Notes: generated from the sequence alone by a model not told the origin. Positions 8,491 to 17,636 are shown, counted from the stretch's first letter. The stretch is 64,000 nucleotides of DNA from Galbibacter orientalis DSM 19592 (GCF_000260115.1 NZ_JH651379.1:930001-994000), one strand, 5' to 3'. A program made the numbers and translations.

Positions 8491-10893
8491 TTAAAGTTTC
8501 CCGAAACAACTCATTCCAATTGGAGATCCATCTGGTATTTTAGGAGATTTTGGAATATTAAACTTCTCTGGATTCTTATAGAATTGAGTAATTCTATAGG
8601 CTATTTCAGCCTTATTTGCATCGTTGTTATTGGTGTACTTTTCTTTTATAGTTTTTAGTGTATGGTTGGCTATAGCGTTTACCTGTGGTAGTACATCTTC
8701 ACTTTTAGCTAGTTTCATAATATGCCAAACAACTCTATAGTTTACAGTGTTTTGAACTTCATTTAAGTAACTATCTTTTTCCGTTTTATATACGGTTTCT
8801 TTCAGTAATTCATCTAAAACATCTTGTAATGAAAGCTGATTTTTATCTAATGCTTTTTGCTGAATTAATCGAGAAGCTTTTTCTTCATTCAGTAATAAAT
8901 TAAGGGTCATTTCAGCTGCGGTTTCGGCTGCAGAAAGGGCGTCAAAACCAATATTGAATTTACCTTTTAAAGATTCTCTTGATGCGCTGTACCCAAAAGC
9001 TCTTGGTGGAAATAGATTTAATTTCTCTTGTGGAACGGCAATAACTGTTGCATCTACAGTTTTTAATACTGCATTGAGCGCTGCTTCTTGTTTGTTTTTA
9101 CTTACCAAAGAAACTACTTCTTGATTGCTTCCTTTTACAGCATAAGAATAATTAAGTCCGCCAATTTGTTTTACAGCCGCTTCTGTTTGATAACGATGGA
9201 AAAGATAAATAGGTACAAAAACATCTTCTAGAACAGTATAAGGTTCATCACTTTTAATATTATCTACAGAAAACTGCTTTATAGCAACCTCTCTAACTTT
9301 GAGCATTTGTTCTAGCTCTTCGGTAGCGTCTGCTCCATTGTCCCAAAGGTGCGCATAAGGATGAGCACCACCATTTGGACGTGCATCTTGATCTGTTATA
9401 TAGCGATACCCGTTTTGTGTAGCTTCTTCTAAAATTGTTTTTAAGGCTTTTTCTTCATCTACGCCTTCTTTAAAATCGGAGTACGAATAAGCAACTGTTA
9501 TTTTATCCCATTCCCCAATTCCTACAGCATAAGCATTTGATAAATCGATTTGCTTATTTTTTAAAGTAACTTTTGGGTGAGGGTAATCCATTACCGAAGC
9601 GTTGTTATTGGTGCTTGCCGCAAAATTGTGAGCAAAACCTAAGGTGTGACCTATCTCATGAGCCGATAATTGACGGATTCTTGCTAGGGCCATTTCAAGC
9701 ATGGGTTTATAATTTTCGTTGGTTTCGGCAAATGGTTGATTCATTAAAGCTTGTGCAATTAAAAAATCCTGACGGATGCGTAAACTACCTAAGCTAACAT
9801 GACCTTTTAAAATTTCTCCCGTTCTAGGATCTACAATACTGCTTCCGTAGCTCCAACCTCTAGTGGCACGGTGGACCCATTGGATTACATTGTATCTAAC
9901 GTCCATTGGATCGGCATCGTCGGGTAATATTTTTAGTTGAAAAGCATTTCTATATCCTATAGCTTCAAAAGCTTGATTCCACCATTTTCCACCTTCTAAT
10001 AAGGCGGAGCGAACTGGTTCTGGAGTGCCGTTATCTAAATAATAAATAATAGGCTCTTTTGCTTCGCTAATTGTAGCATTGGGATCTTTTTTTTCTAGAC
10101 GATGCCTCACAATATATTGTTTAAGGGTAGATTCTTGAACAGGTGTTGCATAATCGTAGTATGAGAATGGAAAAGAACCGCTTCTGGGGTCGAATGCTCT
10201 CTTTTTATATTGGTTGTCTGGTAATTCTATAAATGAATGATGTTCTGAAACCGTTACCAATGACGCATTAGGAGTAACAGAGCGAATGTAAGATCCTTTG
10301 GGTTCTCCTTTAAAGGTAAGCGTTACATCAAACTCCACATTTTTTGGAAATGCTTTGGTGCGTTCCAAGTTGAAAGCGCTTTTTGAAGTATCTAGTTTAT
10401 AATCTCCTTGATTGCTACTTTTTAGTCTTTTGTCCACTCCATGCGTATCTTGCATTAAAAAATCGGTTGCATCGATAATGTAAGTGCCGCCTTTTTCATT
10501 TTCAATTTTAAAGCCAAATAATACAGATTTTGCAAAAGCTTGTTCAACCGATTTCTTTTCAAGTTCATTATCGGTAATGGCTCTGTATTTTGTGTTTGGT
10601 TGGATTAATAATAATTTGTTTCCTGCCTTTTTAAAATAGACTACTTGTTCGTTTCCTAATTGTCCTCTATCAAGACCAATATCGTTACTTCCAACACCAT
10701 TGCTTAAAGAGTATACATATAGAAATTCTTTTTCTAAATTGGTTACCTCTAAGTAAATTTTATCATTGTCTTTATCGTAATAAAAATCAAAAAGTCCAGT
10801 ATATTTTTCGTAGTCATTATCAGAATTATAGTTGTCTTGAGATTGAACTGTAATTACAGATAAAAAGACAAAAAGGAACAGGTAGTTTTTCAT
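8491..10893 (-). CDS. Secreted zinc-dependent metalloprotease (metzincin type, DUF5117/DUF4953-like)
   Basis: A predicted exported protease of about 800 residues. The signal peptide is MKNYLFLFVFLSVITVQSQ, which sets the start at the ATG at 10893. The open frame continues upstream to 10962, but that part does not look like a signal. The zinc site HEIGHTLGFAH (HExxHxxGxxH) lies near residues 411-421, with a metzincin Met-turn SVMDY about 35 residues later. The N-terminal half (FKKAGNKLLLIQPNTKYRA, RHRLEKKDPNATISEA) matches the Bacteroidota family annotated with DUF5117/DUF5118 and DUF4953. No type IX secretion C-terminal domain is evident. The substrate is unknown. It is convergent with the repeat array and appears monocistronic. 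Confidence 0.88.
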   Translation of the reverse strand: MKNYLFLFVFLSVITVQSQDNYNSDNDYEKYTGLFDFYYDKDNDKIYLEVTNLEKEFLYVYSLSNGVGSNDIGLDRGQLGNEQVVYFKKAGNKLLLIQPNTKYRAITDNELEKKSVEQAFAKSVLFGFKIENEKGGTYIIDATDFLMQDTHGVDKRLKSSNQGDYKLDTSKSAFNLERTKAFPKNVEFDVTLTFKGEPKGSYIRSVTPNASLVTVSEHHSFIELPDNQYKKRAFDPRSGSFPFSYYDYATPVQESTLKQYIVRHRLEKKDPNATISEAKEPIIYYLDNGTPEPVRSALLEGGKWWNQAFEAIGYRNAFQLKILPDDADPMDVRYNVIQWVHRATRGWSYGSSIVDPRTGEILKGHVSLGSLRIRQDFLIAQALMNQPFAETNENYKPMLEMALARIRQLSAHEIGHTLGFAHNFAASTNNNASVMDYPHPKVTLKNKQIDLSNAYAVGIGEWDKITVAYSYSDFKEGVDEEKALKTILEEATQNGYRYITDQDARPNGGAHPYAHLWDNGADATEELEQMLKVREVAIKQFSVDNIKSDEPYTVLEDVFVPIYLFHRYQTEAAVKQIGGLNYSYAVKGSNQEVVSLVSKNKQEAALNAVLKTVDATVIAVPQEKLNLFPPRAFGYSASRESLKGKFNIGFDALSAAETAAEMTLNLLLNEEKASRLIQQKALDKNQLSLQDVLDELLKETVYKTEKDSYLNEVQNTVNYRVVWHIMKLAKSEDVLPQVNAIANHTLKTIKEKYTNNNDANKAEIAYRITQFYKNPEKFNIPKSPKIPDGSPIGMSCFGKL

Positions 10894-10975
10894 AGGATGA
10901 TTAAGTTGAAAAGATAAATTTAAGTAAAAATGATTTCTTTTGGTACGATTTAAAGACAACAAAATTTTAATTCCA

Positions 10976-11284
10976 TTATTCTAATTTTTTAAGCATACTT
11001 TTTCTTTTATTTAGAATCAAAAACAAAATAACTGCTAAGATTATGGAAATTGGAATTGTTGTAATTGGAGCTATGTTTCTTGCAGTATCATTAATAACTT
11101 TTGTCATTACTTTTTGTTGATCTTTGGTTACTTCATCTCTTTCAAAAAAACCATTTTCATTCAAGTCATATTTTTTTAATTCGCTTTCAAGATAATTTTC
11201 ATATACATAAACAATCGTATTTATACATACATAAATAATAAATGCACTATAAAATATGTTGCTGATTGTCTTCGTGTTAAACAT
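10976..11284 (-). CDS. Small membrane protein with a single EF-hand-like loop
   Basis: A 102-residue hypothetical protein. Two hydrophobic helices (about residues 9-29 and 72-92) flank a soluble segment of about 40 residues that carries DLNENGFFERDE, a near-perfect 12-residue EF-hand calcium loop (D1, N3, N5, G6, E9, E12). I do not recognise the family beyond that. A single loop between two membrane spans could bind Ca2+ in the periplasm or stabilise the protein, but this is inference. It lies 82 bp upstream of the metalloprotease gene on the same strand and could share its transcript. That the neighbour is a metzincin, a group often stabilised by Ca2+, may be coincidence. Confidence 0.65.
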   Translation of the reverse strand: MFNTKTISNIFYSAFIIYVCINTIVYVYENYLESELKKYDLNENGFFERDEVTKDQQKVMTKVINDTARNIAPITTIPISIILAVILFLILNKRKSMLKKLE

Positions 11285-11370
11285 GTCTTAAACTTATTCT
11301 GCTTAAAAAGAATATCCTGTAAATTACGATTTTAATCGTAATCAAATACTTTTCAAGTAATTTAATTAGT

Positions 11371-13074
11371 ATGAAAAAAAAGCTATTTCTTTCTCTTTTT
11401 AGTCTCTTATGCTTACATAAAATCGTTGCTCAAAATAATTTAGAAGAAGAGACTAAAGTGCAACAATTATGTCTTGTTTGGGGTTTTTTAAAATATCATC
11501 ATCCAGAAATATCAAAAGGGAAAGTAGATGTTGACGAACTATTCTTGAAACTTTATAATCAACTGAATTTAGTTGATAAGCAGGAAGAAGTTAACACAAT
11601 TTTTTTGAATATAATTAATTCCTACGGAGACATATCAAATAATACTAATAATAACTCCTCAGAAAGAGATCGTCTAAATTTTTTTGAAAACGAAGATTAT
11701 AATTGGATTGAAAATTTAAACTTCAATAAAGAACTTACAAACAAACTTTTGCTTATAAAGAATAACTATTCGAATCCAAAAGGATATTATGCTTCACAAT
11801 CCAAACTTAGTAAAATATTAAACTTTGATAATGAAAAGATAATTGAAGATTTTGATTTTAATAGTACACCTCATCGACTTTTATCCTTAGCTAGGTTTTG
11901 GAATATTATAAATTATTATAATGTAAATAAGTTTCTTTTTGATGATGACTGGAATAATGTTTTAAATAAATTTATTAAACCTTTTATGGACGCCAAATCC
12001 AAACTTGATTACGATATCCTAAAAGCTAAACTAGTTTCCAATATAGACGATTCTCATGCTTTTTATTTTCCTCAAGGTTTGTATGACAGTCTATTTAATT
12101 ATAAACCTCCGTTTGGAACTAGAATTATTAACGACACTTTACTTATTTCAAATCTTTATAATAAAGATTTAAGTAGTAAAGATTCATTGAGAGGTGGTGA
12201 TATTATTACGCATATTGACGGAAAGCCCATTAATGAATACATGGAAAATAAATTTGGATCATTTTTTTCAGCTTCAAATAAGGACAGTTGGAACAGGATA
12301 CATCAATATTATGCTCTTTATAATAGTACCGATGAGGTGAATGTAACTTATTATTCTCCAATGGAAAATAAACATTTAAAAAAAACGATTCATCTCTATG
12401 AATCATATGATCTTGATAAACAAGTGAAAAGATCCTTAGACAAAGGCAATGAAATTAATACTAGCAAAGAAGTTGGCGAAACAAGTTTGTATATAAACCT
12501 TGAAGCAATCACCAATAAAGAGTTAAAAAAAATATCTAAAACTTTCGACAAATACAATGGGCTTATCTTTGATTTACGTAACTATCCAAAATCAATTGCG
12601 GGTTCAGATATAGCAAAATATATATATCCAGAAAGAAAAGAGTTTATTAAAGTACTGTTTCCTACTAATATTCCGTCGATAGGAGATTATAATGCAGATG
12701 CACCATTAAAATTAATTGCTGATCCATTTAAAGCTGGTAAAAAAAACAATAATTATTACAAAGGAAAAGTAATTTTACTGGTTATCAACTCAACCATTAG
12801 TAAAGCAGAATATATTGGTATGGCAATTCAAAGTGCTCCTAATAGCGTAACAATAGGAGAAACTACGGCTGGAGCAGTTATGAACATCATTACCATTCCG
12901 CTTCCTGACGGAGACAATGTAAATTTTACAGGCATGACTGCATATTATCCAAACGGAGAGGTGGTTCAACGAAAAGGGCTTAAAATAGATCATATTGTTC
13001 ACCAATCTGCCCTTCATCCAGATCAAGATTTACAATTAGAGAAAGCGCTTGAAATTATTAATAAATCAAAATAA
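11371..13074 (+). CDS. S41-family peptidase-like secreted protein with PDZ domain
   Basis: A predicted exported serine protease of the C-terminal-processing/tricorn-core type. The signal peptide is MKKKLFLSLFSLLCLHKIVAQ. The N-terminal helical part (LCLVWGFLKYHHPEI, near 30-45) is typical of Bacteroidota S41 proteins. A PDZ-like segment (RGGDIITHIDGKPI) lies near 272-285, and the S41 core lies in the last 200 residues. Its nucleophile region reads NSTISKAEYIGMAIQ, with the expected Ser before KAE, followed by GETTAGAV. The lysine next to the serine replaces the more common SAAE, so activity is likely but not certain. The AT-rich codon use is stronger than in neighbouring genes. It is followed 16 bp later by a TPR gene. 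Confidence 0.82.
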   Translation: MKKKLFLSLFSLLCLHKIVAQNNLEEETKVQQLCLVWGFLKYHHPEISKGKVDVDELFLKLYNQLNLVDKQEEVNTIFLNIINSYGDISNNTNNNSSERDRLNFFENEDYNWIENLNFNKELTNKLLLIKNNYSNPKGYYASQSKLSKILNFDNEKIIEDFDFNSTPHRLLSLARFWNIINYYNVNKFLFDDDWNNVLNKFIKPFMDAKSKLDYDILKAKLVSNIDDSHAFYFPQGLYDSLFNYKPPFGTRIINDTLLISNLYNKDLSSKDSLRGGDIITHIDGKPINEYMENKFGSFFSASNKDSWNRIHQYYALYNSTDEVNVTYYSPMENKHLKKTIHLYESYDLDKQVKRSLDKGNEINTSKEVGETSLYINLEAITNKELKKISKTFDKYNGLIFDLRNYPKSIAGSDIAKYIYPERKEFIKVLFPTNIPSIGDYNADAPLKLIADPFKAGKKNNNYYKGKVILLVINSTISKAEYIGMAIQSAPNSVTIGETTAGAVMNIITIPLPDGDNVNFTGMTAYYPNGEVVQRKGLKIDHIVHQSALHPDQDLQLEKALEIINKSK

Positions 13075-13090
13075 ACAAAAACTTTAAAAG

Positions 13091-13984
13091 ATGAATGCAT
13101 TATTAAAATTACTCCTCCTTCTAATAATTACTTTAATTGCAACCTTTGTGCAAGCTCAAAATAATATACAATTACAACAAATGGCTAATGCGGATCAAGA
13201 AGAAAGAATGACAACCATTAGTGCTGAAGATTGGAAAGTTTTAATTGAACGAGATAGTCTTAGGAGAGTTAAAGTCTATGGGTTTTTAAAAGATAATAAG
13301 GTTAATACTGCCCAAGATTACTTTAATGCTGGTATTATCTTTCAGCACGGAAATGATACTATTGCATCTAAAATGGCTGTTACTTGTTTTGATAAAGCAA
13401 TTAATATGGATCCTTCGCTTAATAGATGGTGGTATGCGGCTGCTGTAGATAGAGATTTAATGAGGAGGGGAGAACCTCAAATATATGGGACACAAAATAT
13501 ACAAATTAGGGATGAGAATGGAAACCTAATAATGACGCAATATCAAATTGACACTACAAAAATAACAGATAAAGAGCGCCAGTATTATTATGTGCCAACA
13601 TTAGTTCAACAAAAAGAAAATCTTAAACGCCAGAACTTAAAACAAATAAGTTCTTTTTATAGCGAAACCAATTCTATAGATAAAACCGTATCATTGATTA
13701 AAACTGAGTTTAAAAAAGGAAATCATGCAACTTACAATGTTTCTGAAAATACGTTGAATATGTTTGGGTATAACTTAATGAACTCTGAAAAAACAGAAGA
13801 AGCGCTTAAAATCTTTAAAATTAATACAGAACTCTATCCTGAGGCTGCTAACACTTACGATAGTTTAGGAGAGTGCCTATTAAAACTCGGAAAAACCAAT
13901 GAAGGAATTAAAGTTTATAAAAAAGCACTGGAATTAAATCCAGATAATGAAAATGCAAAAACAATTATAGAAACGCATTCTTAA
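13091..13984 (+). CDS. Secreted DUF6624/TPR-type protein
   Basis: A 297-residue protein with signal peptide [23 protein letters not shown]. The segment from about 35 to 150 (MANADQEERMTTISAEDWKV ... DYFNAGIIFQHGNDTIASKM) resembles the DUF6624 family. The C-terminal part holds about two TPR units, ending in AANTYDSLGECLLKLGKTNE and KVYKKALELNPDNENAK, the usual protein-interaction repeats. It is 16 bp after the S41-like gene, so the pair is probably an operon. A role as accessory to that protease is only inference. Confidence 0.75.
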   Translation: MNALLKLLLLLIITLIATFVQAQNNIQLQQMANADQEERMTTISAEDWKVLIERDSLRRVKVYGFLKDNKVNTAQDYFNAGIIFQHGNDTIASKMAVTCFDKAINMDPSLNRWWYAAAVDRDLMRRGEPQIYGTQNIQIRDENGNLIMTQYQIDTTKITDKERQYYYVPTLVQQKENLKRQNLKQISSFYSETNSIDKTVSLIKTEFKKGNHATYNVSENTLNMFGYNLMNSEKTEEALKIFKINTELYPEAANTYDSLGECLLKLGKTNEGIKVYKKALELNPDNENAKTIIETHS

Positions 13985-14017
13985 GATTAGCTTTCTAGTT
14001 AACTATTAGCTGTTGAA

Positions 14018-15730
14018 TTATCCCTTTTTTGATTCCTTTATGGCATGATCACAAGCTCTAGCTGTTAAAGCCATATAAGTTAGCGATGGATTTTGAGTAG
14101 CAGTTGAGGTCATACAAGCGCCATCTGTTACATATACGTTTTTACAAGCATGTAATTGGTTCCATTTATTTAATAAAGATGTTTTTGGATCGTTCCCCAT
14201 ACGTACACCTCCCATTTCGTGAATATCTAACCCTGGAGCTTTGTTAGGGATGTCGTGTGCTTTTATATTTGTAAAACCAGCAGCTTCAAACATCTCTGTA
14301 AACTGTTCTACATAATCGGCAATCATTTTTTCATCATTATCATCGTAATCTAAATTGATGCGTAACTGCGGAATTCCGTATTGGTCTGTTTTTTCCGTAT
14401 CTAAACTAAGGGTACTTTCTTCTTTAGGGATAGTTTCTCCCATCATATGCGAGCCTACTCTCCAATTTCCATATTCAGGATTTACTAAACCTTGTTTTAA
14501 ATCGGCTCCCAAGCCATCGGCATGTTGAATAATTTGTCTGTTAGCACCAAAACCTGCTGCATAACCCCTTAGGAAATCGGTTTCTTGCTTATGAATATTT
14601 CTAAATCTCGGAATATAACCACTTGTAGGGCGTCTTCCTTCGGTAGTAAGATCTAAATTTCCATCGTATTCGGCACTTATACTTACTCTATAATTATGGA
14701 AAGCGATGTATTTTCCTAAAAGTCCATTGTCGTTTCCTAGACCATTTGGAAAACGATTCGATTTAGAATTCAGTAAAATCATATTCGAATTAAAAGCACT
14801 GGCATTTACAAAGATGATAGGTGCAAAATATTCGGTTGTTTCTTTGGTATTGGCATCTATAACTAATACTCCCGTAGCTTTTTCTTGTTTATCATCATAA
14901 ACTATGGAGTGAACCACGGCATTGTGTTGCATGGTTAAATTTCCAGTTTTTTGAGCCCAAGGAAGGGTGCTCGAATTGCTACTGAAATAACCCCCAAACG
15001 GACAACCACGGCGACATAAATCGCGCGTTTGACACATAGCTCTTCCTTGTTTCATAAAGATGTCCTTGTTTTCGGTAATATGAGCACAACGCCCATAAAT
15101 TACATGGCGCTGGTTATTGTATTTTTCAGCAACTACTTTTTTAAAGTATTCTTCTGTGGGATTTAATCCCATCGATTTTAAAAATTCTCCATCTGGTAAA
15201 GTGTCTAAACCATCATATTCACCAGAAATTCCAACAAATTTTTCTACATAACTGTACCAAGGAGCAATATCTTTATAACGAATAGGCCAATCTACCGCAA
15301 AGCCATCACGAGCAGGTCCTTCAAAATCGAAATCGCTTAAACGCTGTGTTTGTCGAGCCCAAAGCAACGATTTTCCTCCTGTTTGATACCCTCTAATCCA
15401 ATCAAAAGGCTTTTCTTGTATATAAGGTTGCTCTTTATCTTTTGTAAAAAAGTGCTGAGAATCTTCCTTGAAATTATAACATCTTGCAGCAATAGGATTT
15501 TCTTTTTGCGTATCAAAAGTGGTATTATTTGCATGTTTTAATTCCCATGGCATCATATTGGTGGTAGGGTAGTCTTTTATATGAGTTACATCTCTTCCAC
15601 GTTCCAAAACCAATGTTTTTAATCCTTTTTCGGCAAATTCTTTAGCAGCCCAACCGCCACTCATTCCAGAGCCAATAACAATGGCATCATAAGTATTCTT
15701 TTTTGTACTGTCAATATTAAAATTAGGCAT
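14018..15730 (-). CDS. GMC-family FAD-dependent oxidoreductase (gluconate/alcohol dehydrogenase-like large subunit)
   Basis: A flavoprotein oxidising a sugar or alcohol. It has the Rossmann FAD motif VIGSGMSGGWAAKEFAEKG near residue 18, a Cys-rich segment CQTRDLCRRGCPFGG around 235-250 typical of membrane-linked GMC dehydrogenases, and the C-terminal signature LDIHEMGGVRMG followed by DGACMTSTATQNPSLT. The start codon overlaps the end of the upstream subunit-3 gene by 8 bp, so the two are translationally coupled and very probably form one complex. No leader is seen on this subunit. It may be carried out with its partner if that partner is a Tat substrate. The substrate cannot be read from the sequence. 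Confidence 0.9.
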   Translation of the reverse strand: MPNFNIDSTKKNTYDAIVIGSGMSGGWAAKEFAEKGLKTLVLERGRDVTHIKDYPTTNMMPWELKHANNTTFDTQKENPIAARCYNFKEDSQHFFTKDKEQPYIQEKPFDWIRGYQTGGKSLLWARQTQRLSDFDFEGPARDGFAVDWPIRYKDIAPWYSYVEKFVGISGEYDGLDTLPDGEFLKSMGLNPTEEYFKKVVAEKYNNQRHVIYGRCAHITENKDIFMKQGRAMCQTRDLCRRGCPFGGYFSSNSSTLPWAQKTGNLTMQHNAVVHSIVYDDKQEKATGVLVIDANTKETTEYFAPIIFVNASAFNSNMILLNSKSNRFPNGLGNDNGLLGKYIAFHNYRVSISAEYDGNLDLTTEGRRPTSGYIPRFRNIHKQETDFLRGYAAGFGANRQIIQHADGLGADLKQGLVNPEYGNWRVGSHMMGETIPKEESTLSLDTEKTDQYGIPQLRINLDYDDNDEKMIADYVEQFTEMFEAAGFTNIKAHDIPNKAPGLDIHEMGGVRMGNDPKTSLLNKWNQLHACKNVYVTDGACMTSTATQNPSLTYMALTARACDHAIKESKKG

Positions 15731-16277
15731 TGATATTTATTTTATCAGTTGGGTTAATCGTTTTAGTTTTATAAGAAAAAGCACCAGGAATTAATTTGTA
15801 TGGCATCAAATTCGTCATGTAATATTCGCTGTTTTTATAGCCCCAAACAGCAGTTTGTTTAGTAGTGTGGAGAAAAGTAGAAACATCAGTATTAAAACTT
15901 TCACTCTGCATCATTGCTAGAAGTGTTGTTAGTTTTTCTTCTGAATTTAAGTCGGAAAAATCCTCGTCAAAATTTTCTTTTACGGTTGACTTGAAAAGTC
16001 TAAGTCCTGCCAAAAAAGTATCTTGTTTTTCTTTATCAGCACAATCGTCGAGCATTACCCAAACAAAATTTTGAATTTTTAGAGAAACACCACCTGGAGT
16101 TTCGGTTTCAGGAAGCATGGTATCAATAATTTCTTCTAAAAGAATTTCCTCTTCTTCCGTTATTTTAAGCTTATGAAGAACAATTGGAGTTCTTTCATCT
16201 AAAAAATTACAGGAAGGCATTAGCACTAAACCTGTAGTTATAAGTCCTAAGCTTTTAATAGCATTCCGTCTTTTCAT
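15723..16277 (-). CDS. Gluconate 2-dehydrogenase subunit 3 family protein
   Basis: A 184-residue small partner of the GMC dehydrogenase. The N-terminus MKRRNAIKSLGLITTGLVLM carries an RR pair followed by a hydrophobic stretch, suggesting a Tat signal, and PSCNF gives a plausible lipobox. The body (EEILLEEIIDTMLPETETPGG) is the hallmark start of the gluconate_2-dh3 family. It overlaps the following GMC gene by 8 bp. The family normally works with the flavin subunit and sometimes a cytochrome c subunit. No cytochrome gene is adjacent here. Confidence 0.88.
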   Translation of the reverse strand: MKRRNAIKSLGLITTGLVLMPSCNFLDERTPIVLHKLKITEEEEILLEEIIDTMLPETETPGGVSLKIQNFVWVMLDDCADKEKQDTFLAGLRLFKSTVKENFDEDFSDLNSEEKLTTLLAMMQSESFNTDVSTFLHTTKQTAVWGYKNSEYYMTNLMPYKLIPGAFSYKTKTINPTDKININA

Positions 16278-16436
16278 TTATTTTGCTTTAGGTAGTTTAT
16301 TTATGATGAATTAGCAGTAAATATAAATATTATGTCTTATATAACTAAATAGTGTGTATTTTTTTTAATAAAATGAAAAAAATAATGCTAAATTTTTGAA
16401 GCGGCAGGAGGGTGTTGGAAGCAATATTAGTAAAAT

Positions 16437-16469
16437 AAAAAAATCCATCTGTATTAGATGGATTTTTTG
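16437..16469 (-). terminator. Intrinsic terminator after tRNA-Cys
   Basis: AAAAAATCCATCT and its complement flank GTATT. On the minus strand it ends in a T-run a few bases after the tRNA 3' end. Confidence 0.85.
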
Positions 16470-16472
16470 TTG

Positions 16473-16543
16473 AGGCATCGAGCGGATTCGAACCGCTGTA
16501 CAAGGTTTTGCAGACCTCTGCCTAGCCACTCGGCCACGATGCC
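16473..16543 (-). tRNA. tRNA-Cys (GCA anticodon)
   Basis: The minus strand folds into a full cloverleaf. The acceptor stem is GGCATCG with CGATGCC, the D-arm GCC...GGC, and the anticodon stem GAGGT/ACCTT with loop CTGCAAA gives anticodon GCA. The variable loop is short, and the T-arm GCGGTTCGAATCCGC closes it. The discriminator base is U, as required for cysteine tRNAs. CCA is not encoded (the next bases read CAA). It is 71 nt long and has its own promoter-like sequence and terminator, so it is a single-gene unit. Confidence 0.97.
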
Positions 16544-16556
16544 TTTTTACGGATGG

Positions 16557-16589
16557 CAAATGTAGTAAAAATATTGTTCTTTAACCAAA
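16557..16589 (-). promoter_or_regulatory. Promoter of the tRNA-Cys gene
   Basis: On the minus strand there is a TTTG element (complement of CAAA at 16586-16589), then 21 bp, then TACATTTG (complement of 16557-16564). This is a good Bacteroidota -33/-7 pair. The predicted start would lie just before the tRNA 5' end at 16543. Confidence 0.75.
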
Positions 16590-16634
16590 AGTATTTTTAA
16601 AATTGAAAATACCTTTTTTTATTCTTTTTTGATA

Positions 16635-16991
16635 TTAGCGTGTAAGTGTCATTTCAATAGTTACTTGCTCTACATTTCCGCCAATAGGAGGATTTATTTT
16701 TGAAACTTCAACGGTAGCTTCTTCTGCAATCTCAATTTCATTAAGAATTCTATCTAAAATACGCTTTCCCACATGCTCTAATAACTTTGAACGAATAGCC
16801 ATTTCTTCTTTTACAATTCTATTTATCTGTACATAATCTACCGTATCCTTAAGATGGTCGCTGGCTGCAGATGGCTGCAAGTTTGCTTTTACGGCAACAT
16901 CTACACGGTAATCGCTTCCTATTTTCCCTTCTTCAACCAAGCATCCGTGGTAGGCATATACTTGTATGTTGGTAACTTTTATAATTCCCAC
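16635..16991 (-). CDS. folB: Dihydroneopterin aldolase
   Basis: Converts 7,8-dihydroneopterin to 6-hydroxymethyl-dihydropterin plus glycolaldehyde in folate synthesis (cytoplasm). The 118-residue length is standard. Seen are the start KVTNIQVYAYHGCLVEEGKI, with the YHG pterin-pocket motif and the conserved Glu, and the C-terminal KINPPIGGNVEQV. No other folate genes are adjacent. It lies upstream of and co-directional with tRNA-Cys but is separated from it by the tRNA promoter. Confidence 0.93.
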   Translation of the reverse strand: MGIIKVTNIQVYAYHGCLVEEGKIGSDYRVDVAVKANLQPSAASDHLKDTVDYVQINRIVKEEMAIRSKLLEHVGKRILDRILNEIEIAEEATVEVSKINPPIGGNVEQVTIEMTLTR

Positions 16992-17007
16992 AATATTTGT
17001 TTTTATG

Positions 17008-17015
17008 CAAAAGTA
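17008..17015 (-). promoter_or_regulatory. -7 promoter element for folB
   Basis: The minus strand reads TACTTTTG, matching TAnnTTTG, 17 bp before the folB start codon. Confidence 0.5.
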
Positions 17016-17090
17016 AAAAAGTTGAAAGTAAAAAGTTATGCTGTTACAAAGAAAAAAACTACCAACTGAGCACTTTCCTTTATATTGAAA

Positions 17091-17510
17091 AATTTAAAGA
17101 TTGAAGGATTGAAAAAGTCAGGAGTCCGAAGCCCGAAGTAAAAAGTTACGTTGTTACAAAGAAAAAAACTTCCTAAATCCTACTGAATACAAGATTCCCA
17201 ACTCCCGACTCCCGACTTCGGTCTTCTGACTTTTTTTCATTTCCAAATCTTCAAATCCTCAAATTGAGGTATTTACATCTTTGCCCCTTTGCCACATTGA
17301 ACCAAAAAGTTATAAAGTTATCGAGTTATGTTGTTACGATGTTACAATGAAAAAACTGCATACTGTAACTGTCAACTGAACACTCCCGTCTTCATTTCAT
17401 TTCCTCATTTCCAAATTAGTAAATTTATAACTTTGTCCCTTTGCCACTTTGAGTTAAAAAGTTAATAAGTTATCGAGTTATATTGTTGTGATATTTCAGA
17501 AAAACTTTTT
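17091..17510. repeat. Dispersed AT-rich repeat block (shared with 55.1-55.8 kb)
   Basis: The block contains AGGAGTCCGAAGCCCGAAG, AAAAAGTTACGTTGTTACAA, CTCCCGACTTCGGTCTTCTG and a stretch about AACTTTGTCCCTTTGCCACT, all found again, several times, at 55136-55790. The GAAGTCCGAAG-type and CTTCGGTCTTCTGAC-type segments are mutually complementary, so long imperfect hairpins are possible. There is no ORF. It fills the space between folB and the heptamer array. Confidence 0.75.
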
Positions 17511-17512
17511 TT

Positions 17513-17636
17513 GCCTAAAGCCTAAAGCCTAAAGCCTAAAGCCTAAAGCCTAAAGCCTAAAGCCTAAAGCCTAAAGCCTAAAGCCTAAAGCCTAAAGCCT
17601 AAAGCCTAAAGCCTAAAGCCTAAAGCCTAAAGCCTA
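17513..17636. repeat. Heptanucleotide tandem repeat (CCTAAAG), 17 full units
   Basis: Uninterrupted CCTAAAG units run from 17514 to 17632, with partial units at both ends. The other strand reads CTTTAGG, a plant-telomere-like heptamer. The right end enters the sulfatase coding sequence: the last two codons (Arg-Leu) and the TAG stop of that gene lie inside the repeat. Confidence 0.97.

Noticed and set aside
16365-16559. Protein-coding frame over the tRNA-Cys gene
   Set aside because: The sequence is a complete tRNA cloverleaf with promoter and terminator. The open frame is incidental.
17513-17636. Telomere or chromosome end
   Set aside because: The heptamer array is internal, with a coding gene on one side and repeats on the other, and bacterial genomes of this group are circular.
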